Made by a program: the position numbers and the translations under genes. Of a stretch of 8,707 nt of DNA, positions 1 through 6,014 are shown piece after piece (within the stretch, counting starts at the first letter, position 1; each line of letters starts with the position of its first letter). This DNA is from Myxococcota bacterium (GTDB lineage: Bacteria; Myxococcota_A; UBA9160; PR03). The notes beneath the pieces were generated by a model. The model had not been told where the DNA came from, searched no databases, and saw nothing but the letters and a program-made list of their open reading frames with translations. The stretch covers positions 1-8,707 of the forward strand of contig JASJBO010000319.1 in the NCBI GenBank assembly GCA_030066475.1, given 5' to 3'.

Positions 1-1213
1 GGGTGAAGGGGTGCTGGGCGAAGGCGCCGGGGTGGTGGGTGTCGGGCAGGACGGGGTGGCCGATGCGGTCGGGGCCGCACAGGGCTTCGAGCTCGGCGAG
101 CAGGGTGTCGAGGGCAGCGGGCGCCGGGCCGGCGGGGCGGAACAGGTCGAGCTGGTCGTCGCGCCGGGGCTGGCCGTCGGTGGCGAGCGCCACGGCCTCG
201 ACCGGCGCGTCGGGCGGTGTGGCTTCGAGCACGAGGCGCAGGCGTCGCAGCAGCACGCGCAGCTCGCGGGTGGGGGCGGCCAGCGCGATGCGGCGGGCGC
301 TGCGGCCGCCGCCGGCGGTCTCGAGCCTCAGCTCGAGCTCGCCGCACGCGAGCTGGCGCACGGCGAGTCGCCCGAGCAGGCGCGAGAGCATGCCGCGCAG
401 CACGAAGGCCAGCGGCTCCAGGTTGTCGACCGGCGCCTCGAGGTCGAGTGCCTCCTCGATGCGCGTGTCGTCGGGTGCCGGAAGCGGCGGCTCGCGTGCG
501 TCGCCGCGCAGCCGTGCCACGCGCGCGCGGGCCTCGGCGCCGAGTCGCGTGGCCAGCGTGTGCGCGGGCAGGTCGAGCAGGGCGCCCAGGCGATGGATGC
601 CGAAGCGGGTGAGCGTCTGCGCCAGTGCGTCGCCGGGGTCGATCAAGTCGACCGGCAGCGGCGCCAGGAACGCGCGCTCGCGGCCGGGCTCGACCACGCA
701 GGTCGCCCCCGGGCCTTCGCAGACGGCCAGGCGCCGCGCGGCGAGCCGGGCGAGCGCGCGCGTCTTCGCCACGGCGGCCACGGCCGGCAGGCCGAGCGCC
801 GCGGCGCGCGCGGTGAGCGCGTTGGCGAGTCCCGCCTCGGAGCGGAACAGCGGGCCGACCCCGCCGGCGTCGAGCAGCACGGCCGCCTCGCCGGCGCGCG
901 CGCCGGTGCGCGGCGCGCTCGCCTCGACCCGCGGCGAGGTGGAGAGTGCGACGTCGAGCAGGGCGGCGCGCGCCGCGGCCTCGAGTGCGGGCGAGGCGAC
1001 GCGCGCGCGCAGCTCGGCGCAGATCGAGCGCGCGTGCGCGAGCGTGCTGCCGGGATGCACGCCCTGCTGCACGGCGCGGGGGGAGACCGAGAGCACCGCG
1101 GCGCGCGGCCCCGGCTCGGAGACGACGGCGAGCGGGAGGTCGGCGAGCTCAGGGTGCGCCCGCACCTCCGCCGCCACCGGCAGATCCGGGACGAGCAGAC
1201 ACGCCACACGCAA
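1..1213 (-). CDS. imuB: ImuB-like Y-family DNA polymerase homologue, 3' end beyond window
   Basis: Reading the minus strand from a TTG at 1213 gives 404 residues without a stop to the left edge. The N-terminus MRVACLLVPDLPVAAEVRAH is the typical start of the ImuB/DinB-like family. Residues 111-122 (AVLLDAGG..) match the Y-family strand that in true polymerases carries the catalytic Asp-Glu pair; here only one Asp remains, as expected for catalytically inactive ImuB. A helix-hairpin-helix-like stretch (about 197-225, RFGIHRLGALLDLP) and a little-finger-like region (about 265-345) follow. Residues 354-358, QLDLF (nt 140-154), form a textbook beta-clamp-binding pentapeptide. By family knowledge ImuB bridges the clamp, ImuA and DnaE2 in SOS mutagenesis. 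It overlaps the imuA end by 65 nt. The TTG is chosen because later starts would cut the conserved first strand; GTG at 1207 is the alternative. The ribosome site is weak (AAGG, about 9 nt upstream). Confidence 0.85.
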   Translation of the reverse strand, partial: MRVACLLVPDLPVAAEVRAHPELADLPLAVVSEPGPRAAVLSVSPRAVQQGVHPGSTLAHARSICAELRARVASPALEAAARAALLDVALSTSPRVEASAPRTGARAGEAAVLLDAGGVGPLFRSEAGLANALTARAAALGLPAVAAVAKTRALARLAARRLAVCEGPGATCVVEPGRERAFLAPLPVDLIDPGDALAQTLTRFGIHRLGALLDLPAHTLATRLGAEARARVARLRGDAREPPLPAPDDTRIEEALDLEAPVDNLEPLAFVLRGMLSRLLGRLAVRQLACGELELRLETAGGGRSARRIALAAPTRELRVLLRRLRLVLEATPPDAPVEAVALATDGQPRRDDQLDLFRPAGPAPAALDTLLAELEALCGPDRIGHPVLPDTHHPGAFAQHPFT

Positions 1214-2276
1214 GGGGGGAGACCTTCAGTGGGAGGGGAGCGAAGCCCTCGGCCGGACCGAGGCGGTTGCGGGTGAGCAGCAGCCGTGCGTCGAGACCCT
1301 CGAGCCAGTCGGGCGCGCGGGCGAAGCGCACGCGGTCGACACGCGCCTCGAGCGAGAGGGCCGAGAAGCCGCCGGCGACGCGCTCCGTTCCGAGCACGAG
1401 CAGGGCGGTGCCGCTGGCAGCAGCGCTGCGCTGGAAGCGGAGCCAGATGCTGGTCTTGTGGACTTCGCTCGCCTGCGGCTCGCTGCGCGCGCAGGCTTGG
1501 TGGACTTCGCTCGCCTGCGGCTCGCTGCGCGCGCAGGCCTGGTGGACTTCGCTCGCCTGCGGCTCGCTGCGCGCGCCTTCGGCGCTTGCGGGGGTGCCCG
1601 CGTAGGGAGTCTTTGCCGGCGCGGGTGCGTCTTGGTGGACTTCGCTCGGCTTCGCCTCGCTGCGCGCGCCTTCGGCGCTTGCGGGGTGCCGCCAAGGAGA
1701 TCGTTGCCGGGCGGAGGCGGCCTGATGGACTTCGCTCGCCTGCGGCTCGCTGCGCGCGCCTTCGGCGCTTGCAGGGGAGCTGCGGGCCGAGTTCGAGTGG
1801 GAGCGTTGGACGTGTCTTTGGTTCAGGTCCAGCACGACGAGGGCGAAGCCGCGGGCTTCGAGCAGGCGTTCGGTGCAGCGCAGAGCGATGCGGGGGTCGG
1901 GAGGGCGAACCCAGAGGGTGCGGGAGAGGTCGAGGCCGGCGGTGAGGGCCGAGGCCGGGTCGAAGGCGTCGGCGGCGTCGACCACGGCGACCACCTCGCC
2001 GGTGCGGGTGGCCTGCGCCAGCAGGGCCAGGGCCAGCGAGGTGCGACCCGAGGAGGCGGCGCCGGTGATCTCGCTCACGCGCCCGCGCGGCAGGCCTCCG
2101 GCGAGCAGCGCGTCGACGGCCTCGATGCCGGTAGGCAGACGGCCGGGCTGGGACGCCTCGCGAGCGCTGCCACCGGGCTGGATGCGTCCGGCCAGCTCCG
2201 GCTCGCGATCCTGGATCTCGCGCAGGATCGCGCGCGCACGAGTCGCGCGGGCCTCGGTGTGGGGGGTGAGGACCAT
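1149..2276 (-). CDS. imuA: ImuA-like RecA-fold SOS mutagenesis protein with repeat-derived insert
   Basis: A 375-residue protein starting MVLTPHTEARATRARAI. Residues 47-70 (LPTGIEAVDALLAGGLPRGRVSEI) and the degenerate P-loop GAASSGRTS (72-80, Arg where RecA has Lys) identify the RecA-like ImuA family. The Walker-B-like strand ALVVLD ends at D150. Residues about 153-275 are an Ala/Ser/Glu/Pro-rich insert carrying repeated SEPQASEVHQ units, after which the RecA-like fold resumes (IWLRFQRSAAASGTALLVLG, 277-296) and ends with a family-like RNRLGPAEGFAPLPL. Without the insert the protein would be about 250 residues, near the usual ImuA size. The last 22 residues are read across the imuB start and look non-conserved. 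ImuA supports the ImuB-DnaE2 mutasome; SOS control is expected but I find no clear LexA box. The start gives the full conserved N-terminus and lies just downstream of a promoter-like element. Confidence 0.82.
   Translation of the reverse strand: MVLTPHTEARATRARAILREIQDREPELAGRIQPGGSAREASQPGRLPTGIEAVDALLAGGLPRGRVSEITGAASSGRTSLALALLAQATRTGEVVAVVDAADAFDPASALTAGLDLSRTLWVRPPDPRIALRCTERLLEARGFALVVLDLNQRHVQRSHSNSARSSPASAEGARSEPQASEVHQAASARQRSPWRHPASAEGARSEAKPSEVHQDAPAPAKTPYAGTPASAEGARSEPQASEVHQACARSEPQASEVHQACARSEPQASEVHKTSIWLRFQRSAAASGTALLVLGTERVAGGFSALSLEARVDRVRFARAPDWLEGLDARLLLTRNRLGPAEGFAPLPLKVSPLACGVSARPGSAGGGGGAGAP
1459..1776 (-). repeat. Five in-frame copies of a GC-rich repeat inside imuA
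   Basis: On the plus strand a 34-nt core beginning TGGACTTCGCTCGCC and ending CTGCGCGCGC starts at 1459, 1501, 1543, 1636 and 1726. Copies 1 and 2 are 42-nt tandem units (1459-1500, 1501-1542) differing at one base. Copies 3, 4 and 5 continue into a 17-nt tail CTTCGGCGCTTGCGGGG (1577-1593, 1670-1686, 1760-1776, the last with one change). Start-to-start distances are 42, 42, 93 and 90 nt, all multiples of three, so each copy encodes the same peptide in the imuA frame (..EGARSEPQASEVHQ). The tail holds a GCGCC-TTC-GGCGC hairpin. Intervening segments 1594-1635 and 1687-1725 are not obviously repeated. This resembles coding-sequence-embedded palindromic elements (Rickettsia RPE are the known precedent), but the family is not one I can name. 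Confidence 0.9.
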
Positions 2277-2284
2277 GAGGAACT

Positions 2285-2313
2285 ATTTTCGCTTTTTGTT
2301 CGTATTCGGTCAA
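2285..2313 (-). promoter_or_regulatory. Candidate sigma70-type promoter for imuAB
   Basis: On the minus strand TTGACC (2313-2308) is followed after exactly 17 nt by GAAAAT (2290-2285), in the only A/T-rich pocket of the region. The predicted transcription start falls within about 2 nt of the imuA ATG at 2276, so the transcript would be leaderless or nearly so, which agrees with the lack of a Shine-Dalgarno sequence before that ATG. No recognisable SOS operator overlaps it. Prediction from hexamer match only. Confidence 0.4.
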
Positions 2314-2355
2314 GCAGAATCTCGCTCCGAGCGGCAGCTACACTGCGGATCTCTC

Positions 2356-4608
2356 TTGAACCACCTCCGTTGCGCGCTCCTGTGCGCCGTGCTGTCCAGT
2401 GGCACGGCGTGGGCCGATGTCCTCGACCTGGCGACCCTGCCCACCGAGCCGGGCGTTCTGCTGCGCCTGCACGGCTCCACCGGGACCGGCGCGGCCGGCG
2501 TCCCGGTGGCGGGCGCCCTCGACGTCGACGGCGACCAGAAGCCCGACGTCGCGCTGGCCTCGCTGCTCGCGTCCCCGGGCGGCCGCACCGATGCGGGCGA
2601 GGTCTACCTGCTGTTCGGCGACGGCGTCGTCGGCGGCAGCTACGACACCGCGGTCGCCGACCCGCGCATCCTGGTGTTCCAGGGCTCCGCCATTGCCGAG
2701 ACCACGGGCAGCGAGATCTGGATGGACGACGTCACCGACGACGGCCTGGCCGACCTGCTGATCGCGCGCCAGAACTTCGATCCGGGCGGGCGCCCGGGGG
2801 CGGGCGCGCTCTCGATCGTCGTCGGCGGCTCCGCGCTCCGCGCGCACGCCGCCACGCTCGCGCCCTTCGACCTGGCGGCGCCGCCGCCCGGCGTGCTCGT
2901 CACGACCCTGGTGGGCGCGGCCGCCGTCGATCGCCTGGGCATCTGGATGCGCACCGGCGACGTCACCGGCGACGGGGTGGCCGATCTGGTGGTGGCGGCC
3001 GACCAGGAGGACGGCCAGGAGGCAGGCCGCGAGGACGACCACCGCGGCGCCGTCTACGTCGTGCGCGGCGGGCCCCACCTGGCCGCCCGCCAGACGATCG
3101 ATCTCGCCGCGTTCGGCAGCACGGCGCTCGCGGGCCACCTGGCGCGCATCGTGCCGCCCGCGGGCGCCCACGAGTTCCACCTGGGCGCCACCTGCCAGAT
3201 CGCGGATCTCGACGGCAACGGGCGCGGCGAGGTGCTGGCCGCCGCCACGCTGTCGCGCGCGGGCGCCGGGATCCGGCCCCTCCGCAACCCGCCCGGCCGA
3301 CCCACGCACTCGAGCGGCGGGACCCCGGACGGCACGCTCTTCATCGTGTGGGACGATCACTTCCCGACTGGTGCCTGGCCGGCGGGCTACGAGATCGACC
3401 TGGAGGATCCCCCCGGCACGGTCACGGTGATCGACGGGGGGGCCGGGAACCAGGCGTTCGGCGAGGAGCTGCTGGGCGGGCTCGACTACGACGGCGACGG
3501 CCGGGCCGAGCTGTTCGTCGGCGACCTGATCAGCGACCAGGCCGGCCCCTTCCGCGCCGGCGTGGGACACGTCTTCTTCGACGCGGCCGCGCTCGCCGGC
3601 CTCACCTTCGACCTCGACGCCGCGCCGCCCGGCGTCACGGTCACCACGATCCTGGGTGGCGGCGTCGCCCACATCGCCGCCGACACGGCCGCGCACGGCG
3701 ACTTCGACGCCGACGGCCTGGCCGACCTGGCGGTCGCGTCGCCGCACGCGAGCCCGCTGGGCCGCGCCGACGCCGGCGCCGTGCACGTCCTGCACGGCCG
3801 GCGCGGGGGCTGGCCCGCCACCATCGACCTGGCGCCGGGCGCGCTGCCCCCGCCCGAGCAGATCGCGATCACCGAGATCGCCGGCGCCCGGGGCCGGGAC
3901 GGCCTCAACCGCGGCGACGTCCTCGCCTACAGCGCCGCCGCCGGAGACCTCGACCGCGACGGCCGCATCGACCTGATCGTCAACGAGATGCTCGGCGACG
4001 CCGTCCCCCCCGGCCCCGTCGACGTCGGCAACCTGATCGTCGTCTCCGGCCGCCAGATCGCGGAGGGGCCGAGTCTGCCGGAGGCCTGCGCGGACGGCAT
4101 CGACAACGACGCGGACACGTTGATCGACTTCCCGGAAGATCCCGGTTGCACCGATCGCACGGACGACTCCGAGCGCTCCCCGACCATCGAGTGCGACGAC
4201 GGCATCGACAACGATGAGGACGGCCAGACCGACTTTCCCCGGGACGCCTCCTGCCTCGGCGCCACCGACCCCACCGAGGATGCCGACCCCGACGGCGACG
4301 ACGTGTCGGCCTACCGCGACAGCTGTCTCGAAGTGCCGAACCCCGACCAGACGGACACCGACCGGGATGGCTACGGAAACCGGTGTGACGCCGACTACGA
4401 CAACGATGGAGCCGTGGGGATCGCGGACTTCAACGTCCTCCGACCGCAGTACGGGCTGACGGACGCCAACCCGCTGTTCGATCCGGCGGTCGACATGAAC
4501 GACGACGGAGCGATCGGGCTTCGGGAGTTCGATCTGCTGCGGGGCTCGTTCGGCGCGGAGCCCGGGCCGTCGGGGCTGGGGTGTGCAGGGACGGCGCCCT
4601 GCCCGTAG
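2356..4608 (+). CDS. Exported FG-GAP (integrin-alpha-like) protein with MopE, TSP3-like and dockerin-like C-terminus
   Basis: With a TTG start at 2356 the product is 750 residues and begins with a clean signal peptide, MNHLRCALLCAVLSSGTAWA, cleaved before DVLD. An in-frame ATG at 2275 would add 27 residues ahead of it; that ATG has a better ribosome site (GGTGAGG) but overlaps the imuA start, so the start is uncertain. Seven Asp-rich calcium loops of FG-GAP type (2521, 2725, 2959, 3205, 3484, 3700, 3946; pattern DxDGDxxxD) at intervals of 204-279 nt fit a seven-bladed beta-propeller. Then come two Cys-flanked DGIDNDxD motifs like MopE (4087-4149, 4192-4254), a TSP3-like stretch with NPDQTDTDRDGYGN, and two EF-hand/dockerin-like loops (DYDNDGAVGIADF from 4393; DMNDDGAIGLREF 4492-4530), ending in GCAGTAPCP. 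Likely a surface or extracellular calcium-stabilised adhesion or binding protein; ligand unknown. No catalytic domain is visible. Confidence 0.85.
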   Translation: MNHLRCALLCAVLSSGTAWADVLDLATLPTEPGVLLRLHGSTGTGAAGVPVAGALDVDGDQKPDVALASLLASPGGRTDAGEVYLLFGDGVVGGSYDTAVADPRILVFQGSAIAETTGSEIWMDDVTDDGLADLLIARQNFDPGGRPGAGALSIVVGGSALRAHAATLAPFDLAAPPPGVLVTTLVGAAAVDRLGIWMRTGDVTGDGVADLVVAADQEDGQEAGREDDHRGAVYVVRGGPHLAARQTIDLAAFGSTALAGHLARIVPPAGAHEFHLGATCQIADLDGNGRGEVLAAATLSRAGAGIRPLRNPPGRPTHSSGGTPDGTLFIVWDDHFPTGAWPAGYEIDLEDPPGTVTVIDGGAGNQAFGEELLGGLDYDGDGRAELFVGDLISDQAGPFRAGVGHVFFDAAALAGLTFDLDAAPPGVTVTTILGGGVAHIAADTAAHGDFDADGLADLAVASPHASPLGRADAGAVHVLHGRRGGWPATIDLAPGALPPPEQIAITEIAGARGRDGLNRGDVLAYSAAAGDLDRDGRIDLIVNEMLGDAVPPGPVDVGNLIVVSGRQIAEGPSLPEACADGIDNDADTLIDFPEDPGCTDRTDDSERSPTIECDDGIDNDEDGQTDFPRDASCLGATDPTEDADPDGDDVSAYRDSCLEVPNPDQTDTDRDGYGNRCDADYDNDGAVGIADFNVLRPQYGLTDANPLFDPAVDMNDDGAIGLREFDLLRGSFGAEPGPSGLGCAGTAPCP

Positions 4609-4620
4609 CCGCGCCCGAGT

Positions 4621-4646
4621 CCGCGGGTCGCTCTCGAGACCCGCGG
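4621..4646 (+). terminator. GC-rich stem-loop after the FG-GAP gene
   Basis: A perfect 9-bp inverted repeat, CCGCGGGTC (4621-4629) and GACCCGCGG (4638-4646), with an 8-nt loop begins 12 nt after the FG-GAP stop codon. There is no T-run, so it is not a canonical intrinsic terminator, but its position between two transcription units suggests transcript-end stabilisation or termination. Confidence 0.4.
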
Positions 4647-4715
4647 GCCGGAGAAATTCCCTCCGCGGGGCCTTCCTGGTAAGCTGGCGCTTCAGTGGGA
4701 AAGACGAGGACGCAG

Positions 4716-5459
4716 ATGGCGAGCGAGATCGGTACGGCGGAGAGCCGGACAGAGGGCGGCGCCGTGATCGTGGACGCCAGGACCCCGGTGGCAGACCGGA
4801 TCCGGGAGCGGATCCGGAAGGCGGGCGCCCGCTTCCACGCGAACGACAACATCGCCGACTACATCGAGGCAGGCGAGCTCGACGACCTCCAGGGCGAGGT
4901 CGAGCTGAAGATGGTGGAGGTGCTCCGCGCGCTCGTGATCGATACGGAGAGCGACCACAACACGATGGACACCGCTCGGCGGGTGGCCAAGATGTACCTG
5001 AAGGAGGTCTTCGGCGGCCGCTATCGGGCCCAGCCCCCGGTGACCGAGTTCCCGAACGTGGGGCGCCTGAGCGAGCTCATGATCATCGGCCCGGTGACGG
5101 TCCGCAGTGCGTGCTCGCATCATCTGTGCCCGATCATCGGCCGGACCTGGGTCGGCGTGATGCCGAACGAGCACTCGGCCCTGATCGGACTGTCGAAGTA
5201 CGCCCGACTCGTCGAGTGGGTGATGACCCGGCCGCAGATCCAGGAGGAGGCCATGGCCCAGCTCGCCGAGCTGTTGCAGGACAAGATGCAGCCCGACGGC
5301 CTCGCCATCGTGATGGAAGCCGACCACTACTGCATGCAGTGGCGCGGCGTGAAGGACATGGATTCGAAGATGACCAACAGCATCATGAGGGGCTCCTTCC
5401 TGAAGGACCCGAACCTCCGGCGTGAGTTCCTCGCCCTCCTCGCCGGCCAGAGGGGATAG
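4716..5459 (+). CDS. folE: GTP cyclohydrolase I
   Basis: Converts GTP to 7,8-dihydroneopterin triphosphate, the first step of folate (and pterin) synthesis; a cytosolic multimer with a catalytic zinc. The 247-residue product has the full catalytic domain: DTARRVAKMYLKEVFGG (85-101), the zinc motif CSHHLCP (Cys133, His135, His136), IGLSKYARLVEWVMTRPQIQEE (157-178, GTP-site Gln-Glu), HYCMQWRGVKD (His204, third zinc ligand Cys206) and the family's C-terminal GSFLKDPNLRREFLALL. All residues equivalent to E. coli Cys110, His112, His113 and Cys181 are present. ATG at 4716 is preferred because GAGGA (4706-4710) lies 5 nt upstream; a GTG at 4695 would add seven residues. A weak extended -10 (TGGTAAGCT, 4677-4685) may drive it. 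The stop overlaps the ribosome site of the BLUF gene, so the two form an operon. The divergent first 45 residues are not recognisable. Confidence 0.95.
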   Translation: MASEIGTAESRTEGGAVIVDARTPVADRIRERIRKAGARFHANDNIADYIEAGELDDLQGEVELKMVEVLRALVIDTESDHNTMDTARRVAKMYLKEVFGGRYRAQPPVTEFPNVGRLSELMIIGPVTVRSACSHHLCPIIGRTWVGVMPNEHSALIGLSKYARLVEWVMTRPQIQEEAMAQLAELLQDKMQPDGLAIVMEADHYCMQWRGVKDMDSKMTNSIMRGSFLKDPNLRREFLALLAGQRG

Positions 5460-5467
5460 GAGACGGC

Positions 5468-5905
5468 ATGCTGGTGCACCTCCTCTACGCCAGCCGGGCC
5501 TCCGAGACGCTCGACGACGCCCTGCTGGGCTCCATCCTGCGCGGCTCGGAGGTCCGCAATCGCGAGCACGGGATCACGGGCGTCCTGTGCACCTACCCGG
5601 ATGGCGGCGTCTTCCTCCAGGCCCTCGAGGGATCGCGCCACGAGGTCAACACCCTCTACGGCAACATCGTCCGCGACGGACGCCATCGGGACGTGACGCT
5701 CCTCCACTATGCGGAGGTCGGGGAGCGTCGCTTTGCGGGCTGGCGGATGGGGAGTGTGGACCTCAAGCGGATCAACCTCAGCACCATCCTCCGCTTCTCC
5801 GAGAAGGCCGTGCTCGACCCCTTCTCGATGTCCGGGTCGGGCGCCCTGGCGCTCCTCGAAGAGCTCGTCACCACGGCGGCAATCGTGAGCCGCGACATCG
5901 GCTGA
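5468..5905 (+). CDS. Short BLUF-domain blue-light photoreceptor
   Basis: A 145-residue single-domain BLUF protein (sensor of blue light using FAD). The flavin-site residues are all present: Tyr7 in MLVHLLYASRA, Asn31 in RNREHGITGVL, Gln51 in VFLQALEG, and Trp92/Met94 in FAGWRMGS. VRDGRHRDV (68-76) is the conserved helix-loop after the Gln strand. About 50 residues follow the core; these probably form the C-terminal helices typical of small BLUF proteins (PixD/BlsA type), which signal by protein-protein contact rather than through a fused output domain. No enzymatic or DNA-binding output domain is visible. The ATG sits 5 nt after AGGAG (5458-5462), which overlaps the folE stop codon; the 8-nt gap indicates co-transcription and probably translational coupling. 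The likely partner is unknown; FolE itself is an obvious candidate by context only. Confidence 0.93.
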   Translation: MLVHLLYASRASETLDDALLGSILRGSEVRNREHGITGVLCTYPDGGVFLQALEGSRHEVNTLYGNIVRDGRHRDVTLLHYAEVGERRFAGWRMGSVDLKRINLSTILRFSEKAVLDPFSMSGSGALALLEELVTTAAIVSRDIG

Positions 5906-5943
5906 CGCCACCCCGATCCCGGACGCCGCGCCGAGCGAGGAGT

Positions 5944-5980
5944 GCTCGAGCCGAGTGCTTCCCGAAGGGCCTGCTCGAGC
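5944..5980. terminator. Possible bidirectional stem-loop between convergent genes
   Basis: The self-complementary octamer GCTCGAGC occurs at 5944-5951 and 5973-5980, 21 nt apart, between the BLUF stop (5905) and the convergent lipoprotein stop (6015). The copies could pair into an 8-bp stem in either transcript. There is no T-run on either strand, so a terminator role is only positional inference. Confidence 0.22.
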
Positions 5981-6014
5981 TGACCCTCGTGCCGACGAAC
6001 GCCGAGGGCGCCGT

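Noticed and set aside
1459..1776. CRISPR array
   Set aside because: Copies 1-3 are directly tandem without spacers, the other intervals differ, and the array lies in frame within a protein gene.
643..2313. A 556-codon minus-strand frame overlapping imuA and imuB
   Set aside because: It is another frame of the same DNA with Arg/Pro-rich product and no recognisable domain, while the imuA and imuB frames give clear family matches.
2277..2320. A LexA/SOS box upstream of imuA
   Set aside because: GAAC and GTTC occur on the minus strand but 14 nt apart, and GTTC-GTATTC-GGTC has the wrong spacing and an imperfect half-site. None matches a LexA operator type I know (CTGT-N8-ACAG, GAAC-N4-GTTC, GTTC-N7-GTTC).
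3..4217. A 1404-codon open plus-strand frame spanning the antisense of imuAB and much of the FG-GAP gene
   Set aside because: Its product is Arg/Ala/Ser/Pro-rich low complexity, it runs antisense to recognisable ImuA/ImuB and out of frame with the FG-GAP gene. Long stop-free shadows are expected at this GC content.
1223..4699. The shared 11-mer CTTCAGTGGGA near 1223 and 4690 as a possible regulatory element
   Set aside because: The contexts differ (inside imuA versus upstream of folE) and a single short match is expected by chance.
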